DNA from: Streptantibioticus_A sp037034305
Lineage (GTDB): Bacteria; Actinomycetota; Actinomycetes; Streptomycetales; Streptomycetaceae
Assembly: GCA_037034305.1 (NCBI GenBank)
Contig: JBAGJY010000023.1
Span: 43,607-107,606, forward strand
DNA length: 64,000 nucleotides
Reading direction: 5' to 3'
A program made the position numbers and the translations under genes. Numbering within the stretch: position 1 is the first letter of the stretch; every line of letters begins with the position of its first letter. Of this stretch, positions 50,447 to 59,804 are shown piece by piece. Under the pieces are notes generated by a model. The model was not told the origin of the DNA and searched no databases. It was given only the letters and a program-made list of their open reading frames with translations.

Positions 50447-51706
50447 GTGGCGAGCATGCCGTTGTTCGCGCTGGACAGGTCTGTTCCGGGTCTCATCGTC
50501 AAAATCGGCAACTATCCACTACACCACGGCGGAGTCGGCGCCATCCGCAGCCTCGGCAGACTTGGCGTACCGATGTACGCCATAACCGAGGACCGGTTCA
50601 CCCCGGCCGCGGCCTCGCGCTATCTCACCAGGGGCTTCGTCTGGCCGACCACCGGCCTGGAACACCCCGACCGGCTGGTCGAGGGGCTGCTGCGGATCGG
50701 ACGGCGGATCGGCGGCCCCGCGGTGCTGCTGCCGACCGACGAGGAGGCGGCGGTACTGATCGCCGAGCACGCCGACGCGCTGGGCGAACAGTTCCTCTTC
50801 CCGCGTCCCGACCCGCGGCTGCCGCGTCGGCTCGCCAGCAAGCAGGGGCTGTACGAACTGTGCGTCACCCACGGGGTGTCGGCGCCGAAGTCCGCTTTCC
50901 CCGACTCGTACGCCGACGTCGAGGAGTTCGCCGCCACCGCGCGGTTCCCCGTGGTGGCCAAGAACCGGGAGGCCTTCGAGCGCCGCCGGACGCCCGCGGT
51001 GCCCGGCACCACCCGGATAGCCGGGCCGGGCGAACTGCTGTCGCTGGCCCGCGGCTGGGGGGAGCGGCCCGGGGTCGTCCTCCAGGAGTACCTGCCGAGG
51101 GAGGAGGCCGAGGACTGGATCGTGCACGCCTACATCGACGCGGACCACTCGGCGCGCACCCTGTTCACCGGGGTCAAGGTGCGCTCCTGGCCGCCGCACG
51201 CGGGCATGACGGCGTGCGCGTACGTGGTGCCCAACCGGGAACTGGCCACGCTGGCCGGTGAGTTCATCAAGCACATCGGCTTCTCGGGCATCGTCGACCT
51301 GGACTGGCGCTACGACCGCCGGGACGGGCGGTACAAGCTGCTGGACTTCAACCCCCGGATGGGCGCGCAGTTCCGGTTGTTCGAGAACACCGCCGGGATA
51401 GACGTCGTCCGCGCCCAGCACCTGGACCTGACCGGACGGCGGGTGCCGGACGGCGAGCAGCTCAACGGGCGGCGGTTCACGGTCGAGAACATCGACCTGC
51501 CCGCGATGCTGGCCTACCGGCGCAGCGGCTACACCACGCCGCACGCTCCCCGCCGGGCGCGCGGCACGGAGCTGGCCTGGCTGGCACCCGACGACATCAA
51601 GCCCTTCTTCACCATGCTCGCCCGCTTCGTGCGGCCGGGCGTGAAGCACCTGTTCCAGATGTGGCAGGGCCGCAGAACGACCGTCTCCGGGAGGGATGAG
51701 ATATGA
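50447..51706 (+). CDS. ATP-grasp ligase of unknown substrate
   Basis: 419 residues from GTG 50447 behind AGGGGGG. The N-terminal fold (GVGAIRSLGRLGVPMYAI, VLLPTDEEAAVLIAEHADAL) is the pre-ATP-grasp domain; the ATP-grasp part has FPVVAKNREAF, VVLQEYLPREEAEDWIVHAYI and the metal-binding KLLDFNPRMGAQF. Such enzymes join a carboxylate to an amine using ATP. The C-terminus (LARFVRPGVKHLFQMWQGRR) is basic. The ATGA overlap with the next gene shows coupling to the flavoprotein. Confidence 0.82.
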   Translation: MASMPLFALDRSVPGLIVKIGNYPLHHGGVGAIRSLGRLGVPMYAITEDRFTPAAASRYLTRGFVWPTTGLEHPDRLVEGLLRIGRRIGGPAVLLPTDEEAAVLIAEHADALGEQFLFPRPDPRLPRRLASKQGLYELCVTHGVSAPKSAFPDSYADVEEFAATARFPVVAKNREAFERRRTPAVPGTTRIAGPGELLSLARGWGERPGVVLQEYLPREEAEDWIVHAYIDADHSARTLFTGVKVRSWPPHAGMTACAYVVPNRELATLAGEFIKHIGFSGIVDLDWRYDRRDGRYKLLDFNPRMGAQFRLFENTAGIDVVRAQHLDLTGRRVPDGEQLNGRRFTVENIDLPAMLAYRRSGYTTPHAPRRARGTELAWLAPDDIKPFFTMLARFVRPGVKHLFQMWQGRRTTVSGRDEI

Positions 51707-52905
51707 AGCCTGTGGTGGTGATCGGTGCCGGGCCGTACGGCTTGTCTACCGCCGCGCACCTGAAGGGGCGCGGCGTCACGGTACGGGTCTTCGGCACCCC
51801 GCTGTCCAACTGGACCGACACCATGCCGACGCGCATGGTGCTCAAGTCGACCCCGAGCGCGTCGAGCATCTCCGCGCCACACCCCGGCCACACCATCCAG
51901 GACTTCTGCGACGCGGTGGGGGAGCCGCGGCTGGTCACCGAGCGGGACCTGGTCACCCTGGACTTCTTCGTGCGCTACGGACGGTGGTTCCAGGAGCGGC
52001 TGGTGCCCGAGGTGGAACGGGTGCAGGTGGTCTCGGTGGACCGGGGCGCCGGGGACTTCCGGCTGAAGCTGGACTCCGGTGAGGAACTGGCGGCCGGTGC
52101 GGTGGTGGTGGCCAGCGGGCTGAGCGGGTTCGCGCACGTCCCGTCGCTGCTGCGCCAGGTGGCCCCCGACGGGCCGTCGCCGAGCGGACCGGTCTCGCAC
52201 AGCTCGCAGCACACCGACTTCGCACGGTACGCCGACCGCGAGGTGCTGGTGGTCGGCGCCGGGCAGTCCGCGCTGGAGACCGCGGCGCTGCTGCACGAGG
52301 CGGGCGCGTCGGTACGGGTGGTGGCGCGGCGCGCCGGTGCGGTGGGGTTCGGCGCGCCGCCGCGGGACGGCCTGCAGTGGAAGCCGGACTCGCCGGTCGG
52401 CCGGGCCTGGTCGCTGTACGCGTTCAGCAATGTGCCGGGGCCCGCGGCGTTCCGGTACCTGCCGGAGCAGAGCAGGCTGTGGCTGGTGCGCAAGGTGCTG
52501 GGGCCGCGCGGCGCGTGGTGGCTGAAGGAACGGTTCGCGGGGCGCGTCCCGGTGCTGCAGGGCAGGGCGCTCACCGGGGTGAGGGTGGACGACGCCGGGC
52601 GCGTCGTGCTGTCGACCAGCGGGCCGCAGGGCCGCGCCGGTCAGCTCGCGGCCGACCATGTGGTGGCGGCCACCGGCTACCGCGTCGACCTCGGCGCGCT
52701 CGGGTTCCTCAGCCCCGAGCTGCGCGCCCGGCTGACCCGCAGCGGCGGCTCGCCCTGGCTGGACCGGGGTTTCCAGGCCTCCGTGCCGGGCCTGTACTTC
52801 ACCGGTCTGCCCTCGGCGGCGACCTTCGGTCCGCTGATGCGGTTCGTGTGCGGTACCTCGTTCGCCTCGCCGCGGGTAGCGGAGGCGGTGCGCGGGACGG
52901 TGTAG
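51703..52905 (+). CDS. FAD-dependent NAD(P)-binding oxidoreductase
   Basis: 400 residues. FAD motif VVVIGAGPYGLSTAAHLKGRG at the N-terminus, a second Rossmann motif VLVVGAGQSALETAALLHEAGA near residue 185, and VVAATGYRVDLGALGFL near 325, as in flavin monooxygenases of the FMO/lysine N-hydroxylase-like group. Overlap with the ATP-grasp gene makes a two-gene unit; it could oxidise the substrate or product of the ligase. Substrate unknown. Confidence 0.82.
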   Translation: MKPVVVIGAGPYGLSTAAHLKGRGVTVRVFGTPLSNWTDTMPTRMVLKSTPSASSISAPHPGHTIQDFCDAVGEPRLVTERDLVTLDFFVRYGRWFQERLVPEVERVQVVSVDRGAGDFRLKLDSGEELAAGAVVVASGLSGFAHVPSLLRQVAPDGPSPSGPVSHSSQHTDFARYADREVLVVGAGQSALETAALLHEAGASVRVVARRAGAVGFGAPPRDGLQWKPDSPVGRAWSLYAFSNVPGPAAFRYLPEQSRLWLVRKVLGPRGAWWLKERFAGRVPVLQGRALTGVRVDDAGRVVLSTSGPQGRAGQLAADHVVAATGYRVDLGALGFLSPELRARLTRSGGSPWLDRGFQASVPGLYFTGLPSAATFGPLMRFVCGTSFASPRVAEAVRGTV

Positions 52906-53244
52906 GCGGCCCGCCGCCGGGGCGATCCCCCTGCCGCCGCCCGGCCGGCAGGGGGCCTCTTCCACGGGGCCTGCGCCCCGGCGGACCCGGCCCGGCGAAC
53001 GGCGGGACCCCCTGCGGCGCGAGTCGCCCGGGGGAATGGCGTGAACTGTGCGGTGGACAAGCAGGTTCCGCATAGCGGACGGAAAAGCGGTGAAGGGACG
53101 GCGGAGGCGTCGCAGACGCAGGTCATCGGCCACGGCCACATGACGGCGAACCGGACCAGCCCATGGTGATCCACAGGCGACCGGATACGCTGCAACCAAT
53201 GGCACTGAGGCCACGTGACCGAATCAGCGACAGGAGTTCCCCTC
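52906..53244. other. Non-coding stretch before the polyprenyl synthase gene
   Basis: Besides the terminator at 52927-52955 I see only a possible -10-like GATACG near 53184, about 60 bp before the polyprenyl synthase start. No convincing coding frame. Confidence 0.5.
52927..52955 (+). terminator. Terminator after the flavoprotein gene
   Basis: CCCCCTGCCG (52927-52936) pairs with CGGCAGGGGG (52946-52955), a 10-bp stem followed by CCTCTTCC. It lies 21 bp after the stop. Confidence 0.7.
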
Positions 53245-54264
53245 GTGACCGTCGTCGGGCCCTTCGGGCTGAGCGTGCGCGACCAGGTCCTCGACACCGA
53301 CATCCGCGCGGGTCTTGCGGATGTCGAGGAGGGCCTGCTGGAAGCCACCAAGAGCGACGTACCCTTCATCACCGAGGCGGCCCAGCATCTGGTGCGGGCG
53401 GGCGGCAAGCGGTTCCGGCCGCTGCTGGTGCTGCTGGCGGCGCAGTTCGGGGACCCGCACGCGCCTGGTGTGGTCCCGTCCGCGGTGGTCGTGGAGCTGA
53501 CCCATCTGGCCACCCTGTACCACGACGACGTGATGGACGAGGCGAATGTCCGCCGCGGCGTGCCGAGCGCCAACGCCCGGTGGGACAACTCCGTCGCGGT
53601 GCTCACGGGTGACTTCCTGTTCGCCCGTGCCTCGCACATCCTGGCCGACCTCGGCCCGGAGGCGGTGCGCATCCAGGCGGAGGCGTTCGAGCGCCTGGTC
53701 ACCGGTCAGATCCTGGAGACCGCCGGCCCGCGCGACGGGCGGGACCCGATCGAGCACTACCTCGACGTCATCGGCGGGAAGACCGGTTCGCTGGTCGCCG
53801 TCTCCACCCGGTTCGGCGCGATGATGTCCGGCGCCCCCGAGGCGGTGGTGGACACCCTCACCCAGTACGGCGAGCGGATCGGCGTGGCGTTCCAGCTCGC
53901 CGACGACGTCCTGGACATCGCCAGTGACTCCCACGAGTCCGGCAAGACGCCGGGCACTGACCTGCGCGAGGGCATCCCGACGCTGCCGGTGCTGCATGTG
54001 CGCGACCAGGTGGCGCGGGCCGGTGCCGCGGCGTCGCCCGAGGACCGCCGACTGGTGGAGCTGCTGGACAGCGACCTCGGCGACGACGCGCGGCACGCCG
54101 AGGCGCTGCGGCTGCTGCGCGCCCACCCGGCGCTTGAACAGGCGCGCCGGGACACCGTGCGGTACGCCCAAGCGGCCCGTGCGGCACTGAGTCCGCTTCC
54201 GGAGGGCGCCGCGAAGCAGGCGCTGGTCGCGCTGTGCGACGCGGTGGTCTACCGGGCGGGTTGA
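53245..54264 (+). CDS. Long-chain polyprenyl diphosphate synthase
   Basis: 339 residues from GTG 53245, chosen for the AGGAG 8 bases upstream and the conserved VTVVGPFGLSVRDQ start; GTG 53215 would add ten residues. Both Asp-rich motifs are present: YHDDVMDEANVRRG and FQLADDVLDIASD. GGKRFRPLL and GKTGSL are further signatures. It condenses isopentenyl diphosphate with an allylic primer to make the long side chain, most likely for menaquinone given the neighbourhood. Confidence 0.92.
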   Translation: MTVVGPFGLSVRDQVLDTDIRAGLADVEEGLLEATKSDVPFITEAAQHLVRAGGKRFRPLLVLLAAQFGDPHAPGVVPSAVVVELTHLATLYHDDVMDEANVRRGVPSANARWDNSVAVLTGDFLFARASHILADLGPEAVRIQAEAFERLVTGQILETAGPRDGRDPIEHYLDVIGGKTGSLVAVSTRFGAMMSGAPEAVVDTLTQYGERIGVAFQLADDVLDIASDSHESGKTPGTDLREGIPTLPVLHVRDQVARAGAAASPEDRRLVELLDSDLGDDARHAEALRLLRAHPALEQARRDTVRYAQAARAALSPLPEGAAKQALVALCDAVVYRAG

Positions 54265-54272
54265 GCAGGTGG

Positions 54273-54298
54273 CCGACGGGTCGGCACCGGCCCGTCGG
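54273..54298 (+). terminator. Terminator after the polyprenyl synthase gene
   Basis: CCGACGGG (54273-54280) pairs with CCCGTCGG (54291-54298) 9 bp after the stop; ACATTTCC follows. Confidence 0.6.
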
Positions 54299-54511
54299 AC
54301 ATTTCCTGCCCGCGGGTCTCAGGGTCCGTCATCCCCCGGGCGTACATCTGGTTGATCCCGTGGGCGGATGTGGCGGCACGCCTTGGTTTGGTGGGATTGA
54401 CAGCACCATCCAAAGGGGCCCGGGTGACAATGGGCCCGAAGGGTGGACGAGTGCGAGAGCGGTCCGACGCGCCACGAGCCGGGCCGCCGCCAACAACGGA
54501 GGTAGCAGCCA

Positions 54512-55765
54512 ATGGCACCGATCCAACCGCCGCGGCCCGAACGGGACTTCGGAGGGTACGCAGGGTTCGAGGGGGACGGCGACGACGGCTTCCCGCGCTC
54601 CCGCAAGCTGGTCCGGTACGGCGTGCCGGTCGCCATCGCGGGCGTCGCGGCGGCCACGATCGGCCTGGGCACCGCCCTGGCCAGCACCGGCGGCAGCCCC
54701 TCCCTGCCGAACATCACCGCTGAACAACTGCTGGACAAGATAGCCACGTCCAAGGTGCAGACGGTCTCCGGCTCGGTCCAGGTCACCACCGACCTCGGCC
54801 TGCCCCAGGGGCTGCTCGGCGGCGCCATGGGCGGCGCGAGCGGCGGCGCCGGTCCGCTCGGCCAGCACGGTGGCGGCAAGGGCGGCGGCTCGGCGGCCGA
54901 CCCGCAGGCCAAGCTCACCGAACTGCTCTCCGGCACGCACACCCTGCGGGTGGCCGCCGACGGCCCGGACCGCCAGCGGGTGTCGATCGTCGACAGCACG
55001 TCGGAGTACACGGTCGTGCACAACGGCGACCAGATGTGGGCGTACGACAGCGCCAGCAACGCGGTGTACCACCAGAGGGCGGACAAGAACGCCAAGCACG
55101 CCCCGCGTTCGCACCGGGACGAGCAGCTGCCCGCCACGCCGCAGGACGCCGTCCGGCAGGCGCTGAAGAACGTCGGCCCGAGCACCTCGGTCACGGTGGA
55201 CGGCACCGCGCGGGTCGCCGGACAGCAGGCCTACCAGTTGCTGATCAAGCCCAAGCAGGCGGACAGCACCATCGACTCGGTCCGGGTGGCGGTCGACGCC
55301 GCCAACGGCGTACCGCTGAAGTTCACCCTCACCCCGAAGGGCGGCGGCGGTGCGGCGGTGGAGATCGGCTACACCAAGGTGGACTTCGGCAGGCCCGCCG
55401 CCAGCACCTTCGACTTCTCGGTGCCCAAGGGCGCCAAGGTCACAGAGGGCAGGGACAACGGCGAGAACCGGGGCACCCAGGACCACGGCAACCTGTCCGG
55501 TCTGAACGTGACCGGCAAGGACTGGAACTCCGTCGCGGAGCTGAAGTCCGCGGGCGGCCAACTGCCCAGCGGTAAGGGCGGCAAGAGCGAGAGTGTGCAG
55601 GGCCTGCTGGGCTCCTTCGGCCACCAGGTCAAGGGCGGCTTCGGCACCGGCACGGTCGTCAACACCCGGCTGGTCAACGTCCTGATCACCGACAAGGGCG
55701 CGGTCTTCGCGGGCGCGGTCAACCAGGACGCGCTGGTCAAGGCAGCGGACTCGGCGGCCCGTTAG
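54512..55765 (+). CDS. Membrane-anchored LolA-like lipoprotein-carrier fold protein
   Basis: 417 residues from ATG 54512 with GGAGG 8 bases upstream. A cytoplasmic N-terminus with FPRSRKLVRYGV is followed by one membrane helix (about 38-58), then a beta-rich domain (ITAEQLLDKIATSKVQTVSGSVQVT, LRVAADGPDRQRVSIVD, GDQMWAYDSASNAVYH, GVPLKFTLTPKG) matching the LolA/DUF2092 fold that binds acyl chains. Gly-rich inserts near 100-135 are probably flexible. It overlaps the ABC ATPase gene by one base, suggesting that the three genes work together, for example in moving a lipid or lipoprotein. Confidence 0.8.
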   Translation: MAPIQPPRPERDFGGYAGFEGDGDDGFPRSRKLVRYGVPVAIAGVAAATIGLGTALASTGGSPSLPNITAEQLLDKIATSKVQTVSGSVQVTTDLGLPQGLLGGAMGGASGGAGPLGQHGGGKGGGSAADPQAKLTELLSGTHTLRVAADGPDRQRVSIVDSTSEYTVVHNGDQMWAYDSASNAVYHQRADKNAKHAPRSHRDEQLPATPQDAVRQALKNVGPSTSVTVDGTARVAGQQAYQLLIKPKQADSTIDSVRVAVDAANGVPLKFTLTPKGGGGAAVEIGYTKVDFGRPAASTFDFSVPKGAKVTEGRDNGENRGTQDHGNLSGLNVTGKDWNSVAELKSAGGQLPSGKGGKSESVQGLLGSFGHQVKGGFGTGTVVNTRLVNVLITDKGAVFAGAVNQDALVKAADSAAR

Positions 55766-56769
55766 TGGAACAGCGGCGCGGGGCGCCCCCGAGGGCGATC
55801 GCGGCTCCCCGGGCGGGCAGCGCGCCCGCCCGGGACGCCGCGATCGCCACTCGCGGCCTGACCAAACGGTTCCGTGGCGGGCAACTGGCCGTGGACGGGC
55901 TGGAGTTGACCGTTCCGCGAGGCAGCGTGTTCGGCTTCCTCGGCCCCAACGGCTCGGGGAAGACGACCACGATCCGGATGCTGCTGGGGCTGGTCGAGCC
56001 CACCTCGGGCGGCGGCTATCTGCTCGGCGAGCCGATGCCGCGCTCCGGCCGCCGGGTGCTGCCCAAGGTCGGCGCGCTGATCGAGGGCCCCGCGCTGTAT
56101 CCGTTCCTCACCGGCCGGCAGAACCTCGTACGGTTCGACGCCGCCGACCCGACGGCCGATCCGCGCACCCGCGGAGCGCGGGTGGACGCGGCGCTGGAGC
56201 GGGTCGGGCTGGCCGCCGCCGCGGGCAAGAAGGCGCGGGCGTACTCGCTCGGCATGAAGCAGCGCCTGGGGCTGGCCTGCGCGCTGCTCCAGCCGCGTGA
56301 GCTGCTGGTGCTGGACGAGCCCACCAACGGCCTTGACCCGCAGGGCATGCGCGAGATCCGCGGCCTGGTCAGGGAGTTGGCGGCGGACGGCACCACGGTG
56401 TTCCTCTCATCGCACCTGCTGGACGAGATCGAGCAGGTGTGCAGCCATGCCGCGGTGATGTCCCGGGGCCGCCTGATCGTCCAGGGCGCCGTCGCCGAGC
56501 TGTCCGCGGGGGTGCGCGGTCGGCTGACGGTCACCACCCCCGATACGGCCGAGGCGGTGCGGGTGCTCAAGGAGCACGGGCTGTCCGAGCTGACCGCGGA
56601 CGGCGACGAGGTCAGCGGTGAACTGCCGGACGAGGCACCGGACCTGGCGGAGCTGAACGCGGCGCTGGTGACCGCCGGGGTCCGGGTGCGCGGCTTCGGC
56701 AGGCGGCGGGTCTCGTTGGAGGACGCGTTCGTGGCGCTGACCGGAGAGGGTTTCGATGTCGCTGGCTGA
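55765..56769 (+). CDS. ABC transporter ATP-binding protein
   Basis: 334 residues from GTG 55765, which shares one base with the preceding TAG. Walker A GPNGSGKTTT, signature YSLGMKQRLGLA, Walker B LLVLDEPTNGLDP and H-loop SSHLL are all present, in the order of ABC-2 exporter ATPases. The first 25 residues are an extra Ala/Arg-rich leader. Partner of the permease that overlaps its end by 14 bases. Confidence 0.9.
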   Translation: MEQRRGAPPRAIAAPRAGSAPARDAAIATRGLTKRFRGGQLAVDGLELTVPRGSVFGFLGPNGSGKTTTIRMLLGLVEPTSGGGYLLGEPMPRSGRRVLPKVGALIEGPALYPFLTGRQNLVRFDAADPTADPRTRGARVDAALERVGLAAAAGKKARAYSLGMKQRLGLACALLQPRELLVLDEPTNGLDPQGMREIRGLVRELAADGTTVFLSSHLLDEIEQVCSHAAVMSRGRLIVQGAVAELSAGVRGRLTVTTPDTAEAVRVLKEHGLSELTADGDEVSGELPDEAPDLAELNAALVTAGVRVRGFGRRRVSLEDAFVALTGEGFDVAG

Positions 56770-57613
56770 ACCGCTGGTCCGCAATCCCAGCCCGCTGTGG
56801 ACGCTCGGGCTGCTGCGCAGCGAACTGGGTACGGTCTTCCGCCGCTGGCGGACGCTGGTGCTGCTGGGAGTGCTGGCGGCGGTGCCGGTGCTGGTCGGCA
56901 TCGCGGTCAAGGCGCAGACGCACGGTGACCACGGCGGGGGCGGTCCGGCGTTCATCGCCGAGGTCACCAACAACGGTCTGTTCCTCGTGTTCACCGCGCT
57001 CGCGGTGACACTGCCGTTCTTCCTGCCGATGGCGATCGGCGTGATCGCGGGTGACGCGATCGCCGGTGAGGCCAGCGCCGGGACGCTGCGCTATCTGCTG
57101 GTGGCGCCCGCCGGGCGGACCCGGCTGCTGTTGGTCAAGTACGCCTCGGTGATGGCCTTCTGCCTGGTCGCGACGCTGGTGGTGGCGGCCTCCGCGCTGC
57201 TGGTGGGAGCGGTGCTGTTTCCGCTCGGCGATGTCACGTTGATCTCCGGGGTCACCGTCTCGTTCTCCGACGGGCTGCTGAGAGCCGCGGTGATCGCGGC
57301 GGTGGTCGCGGTGTCGCTGGTCGGCATCGCGGCACTCGGGCTGTTCATCTCGACGTTGACGGACAGCGGCATCGCCGCCATGGCCACCACGGTCGGCGTG
57401 CTGATCACCGTCCAGATCATGGACGGTGTGCCCCAACTCCACGCGGTGCAGCCCTATCTGTTCTCGCACTACTGGCTGAGCTTCGCGGACCTGCTGCGCT
57501 CGCCGGTCGTCTTCGACGGCCTGGCGAGGAACCTGGAGGTCCAGGCCCTGTACGCGGCGGTTTTCGGCTCCGCCGCATGGGCGCGGTTCACCACGCGGGA
57601 CATCACCGCGTAA
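56756..57613 (+). CDS. ABC-2 type transporter permease
   Basis: 285 residues from ATG 56756. Six hydrophobic segments, for example LVLLGVLAAVPVLVGIAVK and FLPMAIGVIAGDAIAGEASAGTLRYLL, the last containing the ABC-2 permease signature of a gap before the second cytoplasmic loop. Together with the ATPase and the LolA-like protein it forms a predicted export system of unknown cargo. Confidence 0.88.
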   Translation: MSLAEPLVRNPSPLWTLGLLRSELGTVFRRWRTLVLLGVLAAVPVLVGIAVKAQTHGDHGGGGPAFIAEVTNNGLFLVFTALAVTLPFFLPMAIGVIAGDAIAGEASAGTLRYLLVAPAGRTRLLLVKYASVMAFCLVATLVVAASALLVGAVLFPLGDVTLISGVTVSFSDGLLRAAVIAAVVAVSLVGIAALGLFISTLTDSGIAAMATTVGVLITVQIMDGVPQLHAVQPYLFSHYWLSFADLLRSPVVFDGLARNLEVQALYAAVFGSAAWARFTTRDITA

Positions 57614-57664
57614 CCCTCGTACGGGTAAGGCCGGTTCGAGACCGCCGGAGCCCGTCATCATCGT

Positions 57665-57718
57665 GGTCGCGCGCCGCCGCGGCGGTGGTTTCTTCCTCCG
57701 CCGCGACGGCGCGCGACC
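57665..57718. terminator. Convergent long-stem terminator
   Basis: The arms 57665-57685 and 57698-57718 match at 20 of 21 positions as inverted repeats, with a 12-base loop. An outer pair GTACGGGT (57619-57626) and ACCCGTAC (57723-57730) brackets it. It separates the ABC permease gene from the converging permease gene. Confidence 0.8.
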
Positions 57719-57743
57719 GCGAACCCGTACCCCTTGACGCTGT

Positions 57744-59723
57744 TTACGGGGCGGGCTGACGCCCGGCCTCCAGCATCTGGACGGCCCGCTCCACGTCGAA
57801 CGGGAGGACCGTGACCGCCACGTTCGGCAGTTCCTCGACCGCCTTGGCCATCGCGTCACCGGTGCCCCGGTGCAGGATCTTGCCGATCACCGGGGCGTAG
57901 GTGCGCCGCGGCAGCAGCAGAGTCAGCGCGGTCTCACCGTCACTGGTGGTGCGGGCGGCCAGCTCCACCACCGCGCGGCGCAGCCGCCGGTCCGGGCAGG
58001 CGACGACCTCCAGCGCCACCGTGGTGCCCGCGGTGTCCTCCCAGTTGTCCATCAGCTGCCGGGCGTGCTTGTCGTCGACCATGAAGTGCACCGCCCGTAC
58101 CTCGTCGGGCCGTAGCCGGTGCGCGTACCGCAGCGCCTTGACGGTGGCCAGGTCGAGGCTGTCCACCAGGACGTAGACGATGTGCCGCCGCCAGGTCGGC
58201 CGGTCGGCGCCCGGCACCGGCATGGTCTCCATGGCCGTCGCCTCGGCGCGGTACTGCCGGTTGATGCGGATCAGCGCCCACACACCGATCGGGAAGATCA
58301 CCACCACCAGCCAGGCGCCCTCGGTGAACTTGGTGATCGCGAAGATCAGCACGACCAGCGCGGAGGCGATGGCCGCCGCCATGTTGACCGCCAACTTCAG
58401 TGTGCGGCCGGTCTCCTGGCGCCTGAGGTGGTAGGCGAACAGCCCCGAAGCGGCCATGGTGAACCCGGTGAACACACCGATCGCGTACAGCGACACCAGC
58501 TTGTCGACATTGCCGCCGGTGACGATCAGCAGCGCCAGCGCCAGGGCGGTGAGCACCACGATGCCGTTGGAGAACGCCAGCCGGTGGCCGCGCCGCATGA
58601 ACTGGCGCGGCAGGAAGCTGTCCTCGGCCACGAAGCTGGCCAGGAACGGAAAGCCGGTGTACGGGGTGTTGGCGCCGGTGTACAGGATCAGCGCGGTGGC
58701 CAACTGCACATAGATCAGGCCGACGGTACCGATCCAGCCGCTGCCGAACAGCAGGTGCGCTTCCTGGGCGATGACCGTCGGATTGCCGTCCTTGTACGGG
58801 ATGGCGTGGGTGTAGTACGCCAGCGTGGAGACCCCGAAGACCATGATGGCCAGCGCGATGCTCATCGCCACCAGCGTCTTGCGCGCGTTGCGGCCCTGCG
58901 GCTCGCGGAACGCCGAGACGCCGTTGGAGATCGCCTCCAGACCGGTCAGCGACGAACCGCCGTTGGCGAACGCCCGCAGCACGATGAACAAGGTCGCGCC
59001 GTAGAACAGCCCGTTGCTCGACGAGCCCAGGTCCAGTGCGCCGGGGGCATGCAGATTGGCGTGCGGAAGATGCCCGTAGGTCATGAACCGGACGACGCCC
59101 ACAACGAGCATCATGGCGACGGCGAACATGAACATGTAGGCGGGCGCGGCGAACGTCCGGCCCGCCTCCCTGATGCCGCGCAGGTTGCCGTACATCAGGA
59201 TCAGCACCACCACCACGTTGATGGGCGTCTTGTAGTTGTCAAGTCCGGTGTAGCCGTGGCCTACCAGGTGGGCCAGCGAGATGATCGCGTCGGATCCGGC
59301 CGCGGTCTGCACGGCGACGGTGACGATGTAGTCGATCAGCAGGGCGACGGCCGCGATCTGCGCGACGTTAGGACCGAAGTTCTCCCGGGCGACGACGTAG
59401 GAGCCGCCCGCCCGGGTGTAGACGGTCACCACGTCGCGGTAGGAGAGGGTCAGCAGCAGCAGGACGAAGATGATGACGCCGGTGAGCGGCATCAGCATGG
59501 AGAACGCGGCGACTCCGATCACCGGGACCAGGATCCGCAACATCTCCTCGGAGCCGTACGCGGTGGAGGACATGCAGTCGGAGGCGAGCACGCCGAGCGC
59601 GATCGGATTGGAGAGTTTCTCCTCCGACAACTGCTCGGTGATCAGCGGCGGTCCGAGCAGCCATCGCTTGAAGCGGTAGCTGACCTTGTCACGGGGCGTG
59701 GAGGTCTCGGTAGTGGTGGCCAT
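57744..59723 (-). CDS. APC-superfamily permease with cytoplasmic C-terminal domain
   Basis: About 659 residues from ATG 59723 (ATG 59729 or 59735 possible; none has a clear ribosome binding site). Twelve or so membrane helices from residue 45 to 490 with APC motifs (NPIALGVLASDCMSSTAYGSEEML, RAGGSYVVARENFGP, GTLFIVLRAFANGGSSLTGLEAISNG region). The last 150 residues form a soluble alpha/beta domain (HIVYVLVDSLDLATVKALRYA) resembling a USP-like fold. Transports amino acids or other solutes; substrate unknown. The frame extends upstream through a hairpin, which is why the shorter start is used. Confidence 0.82.
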   Translation of the reverse strand: MATTTETSTPRDKVSYRFKRWLLGPPLITEQLSEEKLSNPIALGVLASDCMSSTAYGSEEMLRILVPVIGVAAFSMLMPLTGVIIFVLLLLTLSYRDVVTVYTRAGGSYVVARENFGPNVAQIAAVALLIDYIVTVAVQTAAGSDAIISLAHLVGHGYTGLDNYKTPINVVVVLILMYGNLRGIREAGRTFAAPAYMFMFAVAMMLVVGVVRFMTYGHLPHANLHAPGALDLGSSSNGLFYGATLFIVLRAFANGGSSLTGLEAISNGVSAFREPQGRNARKTLVAMSIALAIMVFGVSTLAYYTHAIPYKDGNPTVIAQEAHLLFGSGWIGTVGLIYVQLATALILYTGANTPYTGFPFLASFVAEDSFLPRQFMRRGHRLAFSNGIVVLTALALALLIVTGGNVDKLVSLYAIGVFTGFTMAASGLFAYHLRRQETGRTLKLAVNMAAAIASALVVLIFAITKFTEGAWLVVVIFPIGVWALIRINRQYRAEATAMETMPVPGADRPTWRRHIVYVLVDSLDLATVKALRYAHRLRPDEVRAVHFMVDDKHARQLMDNWEDTAGTTVALEVVACPDRRLRRAVVELAARTTSDGETALTLLLPRRTYAPVIGKILHRGTGDAMAKAVEELPNVAVTVLPFDVERAVQMLEAGRQPAP

Positions 59724-59735
59724 AGACATACACAT

Positions 59736-59784
59736 ACGGGTGCCCGGTCGCCGTGTCTTGTAGACGCGGCGGCCGGGCACCCGT
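59736..59784 (-). terminator. Hairpin between korB and the permease gene
   Basis: The arms 59736-59758 and 59762-59784 pair along 23 positions with two mismatched or wobble pairs around a TGT loop. It begins 20 bp after the korB stop, so it probably ends the korAB transcript before the permease gene. Confidence 0.65.
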
Positions 59785-59804
59785 GCGATACGTCATACCG
59801 GTGT

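Noticed and set aside
57634..57655. tRNA-like T-loop sequence GGTTCGAGACC
   Set aside because: No acceptor stem, anticodon arm or D arm could be fitted around it. It is part of the intergenic region before the long terminator.
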